Assembly (NCBI GenBank): GCA_900660155.1
Contig: CABFPE010000193.1
Span: 617,751-681,750, forward strand
Direction of reading: 5' to 3'
DNA: 64,000 bases
From: Hofstenia miamia
Taxonomy: Eukaryota > Xenacoelomorpha > Acoela > Hofsteniidae
This document shows, one piece after another, positions 34,823-47,660 of this stretch (position 1 is the first letter of the stretch; every line of letters begins with the position of its first letter). The notes below the pieces were generated by a model that was not told where the DNA came from, did not search any database, and worked only from the letters and a program-made list of their open reading frames with translations. A program made the position numbers and the translations under genes.

Positions 34823-36879
34823 TGATCGAATTGGTATCTCGTCATAAACACGAGGATTACCTGTCACGTAGGCCTATTAGAAGTCATTGTAGTGATTGGC
34901 ATGAATATTAACAACTTAAAATACATTCATTTAAAGAAGAGTTTGACAAAACCGTGGTTAATGCATTTGATGTACGTTGCACGGGGTGTATCAATTCTTC
35001 TTAAGTTCGCCATCGCCCATCATTTAACACGGGTTTTCCATAATATTTTTTCTCAGTCACAAACGAATTACAATTTTCGGCCTCAATTGAGGGAAGAGGG
35101 AAGCAATGCTAAAGAATTGATCAGTCCATTATTGGATCGTTCATTTATCTAGCGCTTTTTGCCATATAATTTGAAGTAATGCCTTCTGGCTTGTTCACTA
35201 TTTCCATAAGTAGCAGAATATGCAAAGAGCCTGACATTGAATTACATTGTGTTTTGAAATAATTATGAATTTAAGTGGAGTTGTACTGATGCTATCCAAT
35301 TATCAACACTGAATTCCATTAAAAAATTATATTTTGCATTTCATAGAAATCGTACAGGGTATGGCATTCATTCGATATACAACCAAAACAACAGGAGCAC
35401 GCAATTTATTTATATATCATGATTTTATATGCTATAATAGTATAGTTGAGATGCTAAATTGAAGCCGGGCCTTTAGTCTACATTAAGGCATTGCGTGAGA
35501 TTGCACTCAAAGTTTAGTCGTGAATTTTCAAATGTTAATAAATGTATTGAATAATTTCAAATGAAGTTAAAAATAGGCTAAATATAGTTCATACAGTAGC
35601 TTTCTTAATATGGATATTATGCAGCCATAACATACGGTATTTGTATTTTTCATAAATAAAATGTTTGCAATAAATTTTTAAAAAAACATTCAAAATACCT
35701 GTCTTCACAAGTCTTTCACTACTGTTAAAATTTCGAAACACACTTGGATCATTTGGTTCAAAAGTCATTTTTGAAAATCTTCATACTTAAGTAGTTTAAT
35801 TTAGTTTTCACATAATTAACAAAGAAAAATACAAGTTGCCTCTTTGGAAGTTAGAAGATTTGCCAAAGTTGCCTTGAAGAAGTTTTCAATGGTTTCTTGA
35901 TTGCCAATGTTTTAAATCTTGAATGTATAGACATTTCGTGTGAGATATCTGGTGCTAAGTTTTGTAAACCTTTTTATTAAAACAAAATGTGGCTTGTCTT
36001 CAAAGCATATTATTATGAACTATTACTTAGACGTAACCCATATAATAAAATTACTCAGAATAGCTTTAAAAATTTTATGAGGTTAAAATGAACATCGTGT
36101 ATATTTGTGTATAAAGTGTAAAGTTGAAATTGCTCATAATTTAATGCATGAAGCTTTTGTGTTAACACGATTAGTGGTAATTCTGCCGTTACATGAGATT
36201 TATTTTTATGCCTATGGCTAATATTTAAAAAGTAGCACTTACATGCGTATGAAATTTCTAGGTAAGCAATTATGTTGAGATATTTAAACGCATCATCAAT
36301 TGTAAGCGCAACAATGTTAAAATTAACGATAAAATTTATGATATCAGTTTCCTTTCTATAACAGAGTTGGAAGGTGGGAGATTTTTTAACATCCTCATCC
36401 CACTCCATATTTCTCCAAATTTTTATGTGTCAATTTCATAATACTACACTACACCACACAAACTTTGCTAATACTTTGAATCCTTGACTGCTCAGAAGAT
36501 ACAGATTCGTTTTTTTCGAATGTCTTACTTTTACTACCAATGGAAATGTAATAATAAACATGATGCCAATATAGTCAAAACATGATAGTTAGATGAATTT
36601 TAACTTAAATTTATAAAACATATAATGCCGATATTTTATGCAATGTATTCACACAAGGGAAGTTACACTTTTTCCAGTATAATTGCAAGGCCTTTGACAA
36701 CAAATCACATCAAAATGTCTTATTAATACTATTGAAAAGAATCAAATTTACCAAGAGATAAACATTCATGAAAATTATTTTTCCAAAATGCAACTAAATT
36801 TCCAAGTAAATCTAAAATTTATCAAACAGGAACCGTTGATGTAAGAAAATGACTTTTAAAATTTCTAAGATTGCCCATT
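34823..36879. other. no secure feature
   Basis: Contains scattered open stretches without known similarity. Examples are about 34815-35150 plus (FKEEFDKTVVNAFDV), and a 117-codon minus frame at 36055-36408 beginning MEWDEDVKKSPTFQLCYRK. Either could be a decayed LINE piece or host exon. Evidence is too thin to call. Confidence 0.35.
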
Positions 36880-38160
36880 TTTCGGTTCAGTTTTTCTCAA
36901 TCCGAAATAGGGAAACTGCTAGAAAAAATTATCGAGAGGAGACTGAACCTGTCATGGCTTCACTAAGAACAAGTCAACAGAAACCGCTTTACTAGAAATA
37001 TACAGCAGCGTGAAAAACCGACGATCACTTGTCCTTTGACTTTACAGCCCCTCCAAAGAGAATTATCGAAACTCTTTTATCGCATAATGTTGTCTCAATT
37101 GTTAGGAGCCTTTTATCTCCTCGATAGGTTATTTGTAATCAATTTCGAAATATTATACTCAATCCTAACTGTGGTACTCCTCAAGGGGGATGCCTGAGTC
37201 CCTCTCTGTGGAAGGTATGTATCGATCCTGTTTTAAATCGTCTTTCAAAATTATGTCAATGTGTTGCCTATGCTGATGATATTAATGCTATAATACAAGC
37301 AGACTGTCCTGATCTTGCTCGCTTATCAGGATTGCAAATCTGTCAATTGATGGAAACATGCTCTACTGATAATGGTTTAATGCTGTATCTCTCCAAAACA
37401 TAAGCAAAATTTTATAATTCCATCGATACGACCTTTATTCATACACCTCAATTAAAATTCTGACTGACAATCTTAAAACCTTGGGCTTAACTTTCGATCG
37501 AAAACTTACTTTTAATGGACACCTAATAAAAATCTTATCCGTATGTAATCAGTATATTGGAGTACTTTCGAGCATATCAAACTCGAGATATGGTGCATCT
37601 TCTTCTAATCTGAGCATTATGTACAATGCGGTCATCATTCCGAAAGTCACATATGCATTAGTTATTTGGGGACATAGATTGAAAATCAAGTATGTTCAGA
37701 AGTTGATATCACTGCAAAGACGTATGGCCATTCGTATTACCAGAGCACTACGAACAAGTGGCACTAACGAAGTCATCTCACTCGCTATGCTACTCCAATC
37801 AGTGACGATCTCATGATACAGCACTCAGGTAATTGTAATCTGTACTCATTACCAATCAATTTTACAGATCACAATCCTCTCTCGAACTCTGAACGCAACA
37901 CATTAGTTATAAGTCCCAAGAAGAAAGTTTTCATTGAAAGCAAATTTCTGTGTAATTTTGATTATCTCCAAAATTTGCCTCTTAATGCTTTCAATACCTT
38001 AACCCAAGTTCTAACCGGTCACGGACAAATTCGTGCATTCATCAGACATTGATGGTGGGACTAGCTTCTGTTCTTCTCACTGTATAGAATTTCTTACATC
38101 AAGCATAGAAGCTTTGGTAAATTCAAAAACAATCACTGAATATTCTCAAACCCAGGCTGC
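36880..38160 (+). mobile_element. LINE family J relic (R1/I-like RT)
   Basis: Plus-strand RT in pieces: IGKLLEKIIERRLN, NRSTETALLEIYSSVKNRR, CGTPQGGCLSPSLW (about 37170-37210), CVAYADDINAII (about 37262-37300, both aspartates kept), TLGLTFDRKLTFNGH (37481 onwards), and the C-terminal VTYALVIWGHR. The GTPQGGCLSP wording differs from the GVPQGTVLGP of the other LINEs here and is closer to R1/I-type elements. Several frameshifts; inactive. Confidence 0.75.
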
Positions 38161-39939
38161 AGGATTCATGTGAATTACAGTCGCTAATTAATGTCATTAT
38201 CAAGCTGATAATACATGTGAGCTGAGCCAGTGAAATCAAATGAGTGCAGTTTATATTTTGATTAAATTCAAATCTAGGCTGAAGAAAAGTTCAGACAGAA
38301 TGTTAAAACGTCTGTCAAAATGCATTGATATATTAGTGCGGGGAACAACTCCCCCTCTGCTACAGATAATTTTTTGGAAGTGGGGGATCCCGTTCCTAGC
38401 ATTCCTCCTCCACAACAGCCCTGCTGGATGCGTTTCACAAAACTGTTATCAAAATATAACTTAGTAACATTATTAAAATGCTGCAACGTGACAATAACAT
38501 GAATAGAGGCCCAAGAAATGTTGGTAAAAGTGTGTACTTTACATACATTTATTCATACGAAGGAGATTATATCTCCGAAAATTCTTCAACATCTTATTTG
38601 AAAACATCTGCCTTGCTCAAAATTCTTGATATTCCTACAATTCCCATTTTTTTTGAATGTGTAGTAGATTTAGAAGTTTAGGTAAAATTAATAATAATAA
38701 GATAATCTTAAGAGAAGGGAAAACTATTTGTAGTTTTTAGCCATGAAGTATTGTTAGAGTGAGCATGATGTTTGAAGATAGAAACTAATATCTATATGAA
38801 ATAACGGGTTAAATTTACTCCCATTGACCAAGCATAGAGGTTTTCCATTCTGCGGAATCTTCTACGTTTGTTTCTTTTTTCATTAAGAAACTCCATTTCT
38901 GCATCTTCGCAAATAGCTATAAATTCCGAGGACTCATAAGGTCCTAGTAAATATGTCAGAAAATAAATCTAATTTTGAGGAAAAATGCAATGCCAAATTT
39001 CTTTTTCTACAAAATTTTAAAGTACATCAAAATGAGAAAAACTAAGAACTCTATTAAATTTTAGAAATTGATGAAATCCGTTTTGCAAAGCCTAGGTATC
39101 TGCATCGCATTCAGGACAGATATATATATATATATATATATATATACTGATTTTCTTTTCAAGAATATCACCTACAATGCAAAAGCAAACAAATCAACCA
39201 CCAGCCCTTCTCTAAAGAAGTTTAAGACAGGAAGAATCACATTAATTATAGGAAGCAGTATTCTCAAGAACATTCGTACATGTCATCACCTTTAAAATCA
39301 AATGACAAATATTGTATCATATCCAAGAAGCACCACTGCAGAAAATTAACCGTCAACATTATAATGCTCAACATCGATCCAATAAATGCCCTCGAATTCT
39401 ACTCAAAGCATTGCAATGAAATCATAAGTTTCTCTCAAAGTCATCGTAGTATCATTCCAGTCTGATCAATTCCTCCTCATACCAAACAATCAGTTGTACT
39501 CGTCCTGATTATGATGGCATCTCCCTATTTCGAATTTTGGGAAATCTAGTATTTAATGAAATTGAAAGTACAAGTAAATAGGGAACAACCATTCATTATC
39601 TATTGGTGCTTATAAATAAAACATAGTTATTGATGCCCCCATTAATTTTTGGAAATTGTGTCAGATCTTGCAAGTAATATCTTGGAATAAATAATTCCAA
39701 TTACACAGTAGAAATGAATTTATAATTGTTAAACTGAATTTATGCGGCAATCTCAACTACTAAGCCAAAATATTCTATATAATCCTTTGACTACTTACAT
39801 TTCGATAATTCAAGAAATTATTTGTTTTGATTATAAATGTCCAAGTTAACTCTAAATTTGCTTTAATTAATCTTCATTTCAACTTGTTGAAACAGTTATA
39901 ATGAAAACAAATATTAAACCAAATTAATTAGCACTAAAT
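38161..39939. other. no secure feature; weak LINE ORF1 trace
   Basis: An (AT)n run lies at about 39120-39147. Right after it, 39160-39290 reads RITLIIGSSILKNIR, which resembles the start of an esterase-like ORF1 of CR1-type LINEs. This could be the remains of ORF1 of the LINE I copy that begins at 39940. The rest is featureless. Confidence 0.3.
38337..38502 (+). CDS. possible terminal host exon
   Basis: After a tattag acceptor the frame reads AGNNSPSATDNFLEVG, DPVPSIPPPQQPCWMR, then FTKLLSKYNLVTLLK to a stop at 38500. Its Pro-rich, GC-richer composition is unlike the surroundings. There is no partner exon and no similarity; listed only as a candidate. Confidence 0.2.
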
Positions 39940-42010
39940 TAAGATCAGTGATTAGCCAACCCCGTGATTCCGACTTGATTAAAGAACAGACAATTGAGAA
40001 AAATAAACTCTTTGAACTTGCGAAATCGGATCCCATCAATCTTAATTGGACCAATTATGAGCACGCTAACCAATTAATCAAAAAGAAGAGCCGCAAAGCT
40101 AGGTACGAAACTAAGGTAAAGGATTACTTCAAACACTTAAAAAAATCTAACCAAAGATGGAATTTTCTTAATAAAAGCATTGGCAAAACTAAAGGGCTAA
40201 ATATACACACTGAAGAAATAAAGCATGATAATAGGACGTACAAAAATAAGAAGGATATCGCAAATATTTTAAACAGAAATTTTGAAAATATGGGTAAATT
40301 CAATTTTAAATTCGAAGAAAATGGAAACTTTTCATCTCAACAACCTGATATACGAAGGGAACAGTTTGATTTCAACTTAATTTCCTACTATGAGCTTAGA
40401 ATTGTAGTGAATAAGCTAGATAATAAAAAAACATGTAGATCCATTAACCTACCGTATTGGATAATTAAAAAATATTTTTATATTTTTGGTGAATACCTGT
40501 TTGTAGCATTTAATCAAAGTATTATAAATAATGACTTTCCTACCCTTTTAAAGCAATCTAATATTTCACCGTTATATAAAAAAGAGACCCGTTAGACCCC
40601 ATGAACTACAGGCCAATTAGTATAACACACCCCTTCTCAAAAATATTTGAAAAACTACTATCCGCACAAATGTTCAACTTTATCAATGACAATCAAATTT
40701 TATCAAGTAATCAATTTGGATTTCGACCTAAATTCAGCACATCTGATGCGATTTTATCAATCACAGAAAAGATTAAACAAAATTTAAATCAAAATTTGTT
40801 TACAGCGGTTGCTTTACTTGATTTAAGCAAAGCATTTAATTCCATGAATTTCAATATTTTGGAAGAAAAATTAAGGCTAGAGTTTGTGTCAATGCAATAA
40901 AAATCATTGAGTTTGTTAGAGAATCACAGACAAAGAGTAAAAATTATCACATTTTTTCAGACTATACTACTACAAATCTAGGCGTGCCACAAGGAACTGT
41001 ATTAGGGCCCATTCTTTTCGCATTTTATGTCAATGACATTTCAAAATCATTGACAAATGGAACCATTTACCAATATGCAGACGATACGTGTATATTATGG
41101 ACAGCAAAAATTCCCTTTGAGGCAACCAAACATTTGACAAAGGACATTGAAAATCTCACAACATATTTCAATCATAATAAACTAAAAATTAATTGTGACA
41201 AAACTAAATTTATCATTTTTTCATTTAAACAACAACAAAAGCTTACCGAAAAAATTAAAATTAGTGTATGTGATAACGAAATTAGTCAAAGTAAATGCAT
41301 AAACTATTTAGGTGTATTAATAGACAATTATTTAAAATTTGATAATTTGTTCTCTCCAAAATTGAAAAAGATGGAATCTGGAATTAAGTATTTGTACCAC
41401 TTGCGTCATGTAGGAAAACCGTCCCATGTAGAATTAATTCATTCATTTGTCTTAAGTCAATTTAATTACTGTGCATTTGTTTTTCAAAATCTCACATCGC
41501 AAAAACGTTCATCACTAGCAAAAATGTTTAATTAGGCATTTAGAACACTTAATTATATTGAAAAATTTGAAGCCATAGCGCAATTAAGATCATCATATGA
41601 CATCTTGGCCCCGAGTTACTTTATTCAGTATCAATCTTTATGTATGATTCACAAACTTATTCACGAATTAAGTTCATTAAGTTTTCTTAATAATTACATC
41701 AAAATCAAAAAAAGAAGTAAAACCATTTTTAGTATCAATAATCGTCAAGATTCATTTTCTTTTAAATGTTCAATATTATGGAATGATTTAAGTATTGATA
41801 TAAAATGTGAGAAAAACTATAAGCACTTCAAGAAAAATATAAATTTCTATTAAGTAGGCAAACATTATTGGGCATAGATAATAAACTCAACGCATGGTCA
41901 AATTACTTTTAAAACTGCATTTTAATTAATATTGCATATTTAATTAGTTTTATAAATATTTTTGTCAAGTGTTAGTTTTTAGTTTTTATATACATTTAAG
42001 CAATACATTT
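39940..42010 (+). mobile_element. LINE family I, second copy (RT and 3' end)
   Basis: Plus-strand copy of the family at 28950-30605, longer at its 5' side. The frame 39948-40595 holds the linker between endonuclease and RT (KKKSRKARYETKVKDYFKH) and the pre-RT block. Then NYRPISITHPFSKIFEKLL and NQFGFRPKFSTSDAIL (40601-40900), LGVPQGTVLGPILF, YQYADDTCILW (41071 onwards, both aspartates kept), INYLGVLIDNYLKF, and a C-terminal segment to 41853. Four frames are separated by a few frameshifts or stops. The 3' UTR runs to about 42010. Confidence 0.85.
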
Positions 42011-43789
42011 GCTTTGACTCAATTGGAGAATATTTTGATACCTGTTAAACTGTTAAACAGTAGTTTTTAAAACCAAAATAGACTTTACAGAGTATTTAAA
42101 ACGTTTGCATGTATTGGAGTCATCTGTTAATCAAATTCGTATCTAAAATTTCTTGGGTAGAAAAATAATTCCGACATTTCAAGAATTTATTCAAATTATT
42201 ACAAACAAATATAAAACGGAACTGTTGCTGCAACCAAGTTCAAAATCGCCTAAAAACCACGTTAATACAAAATTTATGAGTATAGACTAGCATACAATTC
42301 TGGTATTAGCGCTATATAGACATAACTAGTATTCAACCATTGAAAGTTAATAATTAACTAGGGCTACTTATAAAAGCTGAATTTGATTTTTTGCAAGTCA
42401 AACAAATTTTCAAAGAAGACATATGCCAAGGGAAAGCAATTCATCCCTAAAATTGCAACACCGTTACAAACTTTCTATAGGCTTACACGTATGTTCAAAT
42501 TTCATGCTATTTATTCGTGCAATAGGACTTATCAGTGTGCAATGCAGTGATCTATTATTTTTAGTAGGTAATATCGAGGGGAAATCTGTTGAATATGAAA
42601 CGAGAAAAGAAAATGAAGACATGAGCGAGCTGACAAGGATATTTTGCTTCAAGAGTTTGCTAATGCAATCAACAGAAATTAGCAGTAAGCATGGCTCAAT
42701 GTTTTTTCATTAAGTCACTCAAAATTCGGTTACATAGTTCAATGGGAGACAGTTCTTGTCAGGATTTACCACTACGGAGTAGTGACTTAGTAATTATTAC
42801 GGTCACTGCATGGAAGAGTGAGCAGAAGATCGGCATCAATAATTTGGTCAGCCCCTGAATAAACAGAGCCAGAAGAATTTATCAATGTAATTCTTCGGGC
42901 ATTCTTCACAAAAGACCGCCAAAATGCTATCCGAAGTAGCTATTTAACAAGAAAATGAGACTGACGCAGATATAAAATCGTTTAAGACAGAACACGTTAC
43001 TCGTCCTTCAATAGATCAGGATTCTTTCAAAACTATGCAATATTCAGTAATTTACAAACTTTAAAATTCGTAATGCATAACATTTTAAACGAAAGACGCT
43101 TAGCTAGAAGCTCTTTAAATATAAGTGTATTTTAAGAAACGGTCAGATTCTGTGAGTTAATAGGAATGATATGGAGGATAGTCTGTATCGAGTCGCCATA
43201 CTCTGGTGTGAGAATTACTCTAATGAATCCAATTCATTCAGAAACCGATACACTTAATTTTCTCACAAAAAACGGTACACTGTTATCTTCCCAAAATTCG
43301 TCTCATTATAAATGCTTCACAAAGACTACCACTTTACCTTCGTCCCAAACGCTATATAGGCTCATATTATTAGCAAAGAAATTATTTACGATGACGTTGA
43401 AAATGTATTGATTGGCAAATTGGTTTCATGAGCACAATTAGTTTTCTACATCAGAATTCTTCAGATTTCTTGTTATTGCTTGCATAATTTAAAAGAGAGC
43501 GGATAAACTGTGTAAACCATTTTGTAAGAATGCTTCAGCATCTAAGTGGATGGCTGTAAGTCATTTTTCAATATTCTTTTAAAGGGAAACTTTTTTAGGG
43601 TTCCCTACCTAATAAATCAATTTTATCAGTTTTTAAAAACATCATAATCTATTAATATCAAATGTTTTCTTTCAAATCAAAACGTGCATTTATTCCATTG
43701 AAATCGATTAGTGTATTTATAATCGATTCAAAACTTAAAGAAAATTTATTTCAACAAATTGAGAATAGACATGACTTTGTTCTTTGCAT
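42011..43789. other. no secure feature
   Basis: Open stretches at 42423-42713 and 43166-43411 (plus) have protein-like composition but no recognised domain. The second might be a scrap of a reverse-transcriptase element. No RNA gene or repeat is seen. Confidence 0.35.
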
Positions 43790-44345
43790 CAAACTCTACC
43801 AGTTAATGATAAAGTTGGCCTGGCAACAGCCGACGTAGCGTTTGATGGTACCTGCCATCACTGTAGGCATTAGTCCTTAGATGGCGACTTTACCATTATT
43901 GCTCGGGATGATGACAGAGTGGCTAATATAGTGATCAAAACTAAATATTTCAAAATGTGTGATAAATGGATTGGAAAAGAAGGGACAACTGAATATGCGG
44001 ATTTCAAAGCAGCCAAAAAGCTGAATGACCTATCAACCATGCCGGATCTGATGGAATGATGGAGCCGGATGCTGTTGTTGAACTTTTGCGCGGTCCATAG
44101 AAAATCGACATGTTATTTACAAGGCAATTATCAGTGATGGCGAGAGCAAAAAATGCAGCCGTGTTGTAACTTCCGACCCATATGCTTAATACGATATTGT
44201 TTACGAAACAAAAAAAAGAATGTGCCGGTGATATACAGACTATTTAAATTGAAATCAAATTATAAATGTAAAAAGCTAAGTGATGGCAAAGCAATCAGTG
44301 GCAAAGGGCGTCTGACAGATTTAATTATTGACAATTTGCAACCCT

Positions 44346-46590
44346 TACTTAATCTCGATTTACTTCAAAAAGTGAATGATTTAGCAATACAGTTACCTGA
44401 ATCAGCACAACGTGGTTTCCTTAATTACTATGTTTCTCTCTCGCATTTACCGCAACGGAAAATTCTGTTTATGCTTGCCAAATTTCTTGCTAGGCATAAC
44501 ATTTACTTAGAAGATGAGGATGACGATAATCAGGATGAGCAAAGTCAGCCAGAAGATACCTCACAGGTAAGATTCTAACAGGAATCTCGGAAGAACCGGT
44601 AATATTGGATGCCGCAGCTCAGCCAGATTACCACTTCTCACGTGTAAACATTGATTGGGACTGTTTAGAGACTCACCATGAGTTGCCTCAGCGCCTACAT
44701 TCTATCAAAGCTACCTTTATCACGTTTACAGAATTTCGGCCGTTCGTATTTTAGAAATTTAGATTTTTAGATCATATTCAAAAGCATATTTTCGCGCAGA
44801 TAGGAGCTCTTAACGAAGCCAACATAATTGAAGAATCACCTTCAATTTTTTTTGCGGTGCCTAAAATCGTACTAAAGTTATTGTTGGACGTTAAACAATA
44901 GGGTAGAAGAAGGTGCTGCCATGTGTGCGGGAGCTCATATGGGGGCGGTGACGGTGATGTGAGACTGTCTGTTCTGAGGAGCAGACGGCGACGTCTATGC
45001 CCAGAGCCGTAGAGTGCGTCTACGAGGGCAGTTATACAGAGGATTTTCCTCTGTCTCTGGCCTCTAGATAGGCCCAGGCCAGCATTTGCTGAGCCTTACC
45101 TATGAGGGAGCTTTGCTTCGTCATGGGTTCCATAACAGGCAGACGCAAGTGCTCACGAGTTACCTCAGTTAGTAGCCTTGGTTGGTGAAAGCTGTAGAGA
45201 GGCGCAACCCTCTCATGAAGCTCGGCCTTCGGCTTCACTCCTGCTGATCAGACTCAACACAGATCAGCACTCTGCGTGCCAGGGGTCGCCAGAGGTCAAG
45301 CATGATACAAGATCCGGCCCTAGCGGGTACACTTCCAGGGGAAGAGTCACGGACTTGATCTGTTGACACGGACTCTTCAGTCTGTTGACTGGTAGAGTAA
45401 CCCCGACTAAAGTTAGACTAGGATAGAATTCAATCCGGTATACCAGAATATCCTCACATACGAAGTATTACTTGCCACCTTTTCTAAAAGTTATTAAGTC
45501 GTTTAAACCTAATAAGAATCATGTAATGTTATCATTGGATTTAAAGTCAGCATTTTACCACCTTGACTTGGCAAAAGATCAGAGATATAGGACTTGTTTC
45601 TTGTCTACAGATGAACGCCACTACCGCTTTAACAAACTTCCTATGGGACTAGCAGTATCCCCATACACATCAGACGTTTCTTAATTACTTGATCTTACCT
45701 CTAATACAGTTATGCAGCTTAGGTTGGGGACACAATGACAATATCGTGTTAGTATTCCATATAGCTAAATTTGATGAAATCAATAAGTATCTAGAATTTT
45801 TGGAAGATTGCGGAATCCATTTTCAAGAGGAAAAATCTAGCAGAAAACCAACGTCAAAGGCAGATATTTTAGAATCCACAATTGCGAATGAACAGTCAAC
45901 AATAACATTAACAAAGGAAAAGGAAATCACTATTGGCACAATTTTATCTATGAAATTGGAAAAAGTATTTGGTAAAACTAAGGAACGTATTCTTGGACAC
46001 CTAGCTTTCGCATGGCCTGTTATAGCGCCTTGGGCTTTCGTTAAACCACTTTATCATTATATGGATAGACCTAATCTCCTAGTGCTGCTAAGACTTGTTC
46101 ATGAAAATGCAACATTATTACAAATAGGAAAAGAAAGAAAGAACAAACAGGAGAAATCTGGATTTCGGATGCCTCGGATTATGGAATAGGAATCGTTAAA
46201 GCCTCAAAGAATAATCGTATTTCATACTCAGAAGTAGAAGAAGATCAACACATTTACGCACAAAAACTCACAGCTTTTGCCATTGCATGTTTTTATGTTT
46301 TTTTGATAAGCCACATTCTACAGTTTATACACACTCACAAGCGCTATATTATGCAGCCAAAAAGTATAAAATTGTTCAATATCAATTATTTGAATTGTCA
46401 TTAATAGTAAATTTGTTAATTCTTGTTAAATTACATATTGTGAGGTGGGTACCGTCACAGGATAATCCTGCTGATGGCCCATCAAAGAACTTATTAGATT
46501 ATTGCACATTACCACATTGTGTGTATGACTTCATCTAGCACCATATTCACACAGCTTTTTACCAACTTGATTTTCATATAAAAGGACGAG
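44346..46590 (+). mobile_element. reverse transcriptase / RNase H fossil (LTR or DIRS kin)
   Basis: Inserted within the Mutator-like transposase. Recognisable parts in order are an acidic N-terminal region, the RT palm (LSLDLKSAFYHLDL and LPMGLAVSP, about 45530-45665), the RT thumb, and an RNase H domain (ISDASDYGIGI and VRWVPSQDNPADGPSK, about 46160-46490). The RT and RNase H wording is that of the LTR/DIRS side, not of LINEs. No terminal repeats or integrase/recombinase are visible, so the family is open. The copy is broken in several places and carries a GC-rich insertion; moderately old. Confidence 0.65.
44905..45425. mobile_element. GC-rich insert of unknown origin
   Basis: About 520 bases of visibly GC-rich sequence inside an otherwise AT-rich element. 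Possible flanking duplication: tagggtaga on the left and taggataga on the right. It contains several short hairpin-capable stretches (e.g. gactcttcagtc) but no clear coding frame. A minus-strand open stretch at 45032-45238 is probably chance. It could be a SINE, a Helitron-like fragment, or captured foreign sequence. Confidence 0.5.
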
Positions 46591-47110
46591 ACGAGGTCAT
46601 AATTTAGTTACTCGAATTTGTCATTAGGAAGAAGAGAAGTGCCAAAGCTTCACTCTACCTCATTACGCCTACTGATGACGATCCGAACTATCATATGTGC
46701 CCAAGCGGAATAGACACTTGGTGTAAATATAATTCAGACAATTATAAACACAGGACAGGCCTTCTAGCTGATACTATTGAGTTGATAAAACCAACTTATG
46801 ATGAACTCGCCAATGCTGAACTTCTGGCTAAATGTGTTGATGGCAGGACGCAAAATGTTAACGAGAGTTTAATAACGTAATATGGCCCCAGTGCCCCTAA
46901 GGAGATCAATTGTGCAGCTGATTCCGTAAAAACGACTGGTTTTGAATCACTGTGTGCGCGCGCGCGTGTGTTTAATGATGGTGAATATTCACATGCAAGT
47001 GTTATGAAAATAATGGGCAAACAGACTAGTTTGTGCCGCAGAGAAAATCGTGCGGTAGTAGCAAAATTTGTAGAAAATGGACTCCTTCAAAAAAAAACAA
47101 AAACAAAATT

Positions 47111-47660
47111 GATGTATTAAATGAGATTGAAGGAGTTGTATATGACGTTGGTGGTTTTTAGATGTAAAAATATAAAGTCAACATGTGGAATTTTATAGTT
47201 ATTGATGTTTTAAATGCGTTTTCAACAAATAAGGTTTTTGTATATTTGAAACGTAATATCTCAAAAACTACTGGTCCAATTCTCATTAAACTTTGCATGG
47301 ATTTAGAAATTATACGTGCCTAGCACTTTTATGAACTTAGGAATAAAGGCAAAAAATTAGAGTACGAGAATTTCCATAAATTGGTCCAAATAGATAAAAA
47401 ATAATGTTTTGGAATAAAATGAAAAATTTTTAGATTTAGTATCTAAAAATGGTAGAGCACCTTCAGAACTATGTCTAAAACAAACGCAAAAAATCATTAA
47501 TTTTGGGAGAGCACATCTTGAAATTTTAAGTTTTGAAATTTGCATTTAAAATTAGCAAAAATCGGTTACCATGGTAACAACAAATACAAAATTTCAATTT
47601 TTTTCCTGGATATTTGAAATTTTGAGTTATTGGCTTTAAGATAATGTCATATAAGATTGC
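47111..47660. other. no feature recognised
   Basis: AT-rich sequence without a convincing frame on either strand. Confidence 0.5.

Larger units (their letters stand above)
43790..47110 (+). mobile_element. Mutator-like transposase relic, split by an inserted element
   Basis: Two parts of one transposase lie on either side of an insertion. Left part (about 43790-44342): LATADVAFDGT, then VIKTKYFKMCDKW, EGTTEYADFKAAKK, and KKLSDGKAISGKGRLTDLI, the conserved order of the Mutator-like transposase-domain proteins found across animals. Right part (about 46600-47110): DDDPNYHMCPSGIDTWCKY, IELIKPTYDELANAELLAKC, GRTQNVNESL, and a C-terminal segment with SHASVMKIMGKQT. A few frameshifts and stops break each part. 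Terminal repeats were not found. Role in life: cut-and-paste DNA transposition. Now dead. Confidence 0.75.

Noticed and set aside
44153-44578. A 141-codon ORF read as one gene
   Set aside because: Its first part is Mutator-like transposase and the rest belongs to the inserted retroelement; the frame merely runs through the junction.
45032-45238. Minus-strand ORF in the GC-rich insert
   Set aside because: GC-rich DNA has few stops; there is no motif, partner or start context to support a protein.
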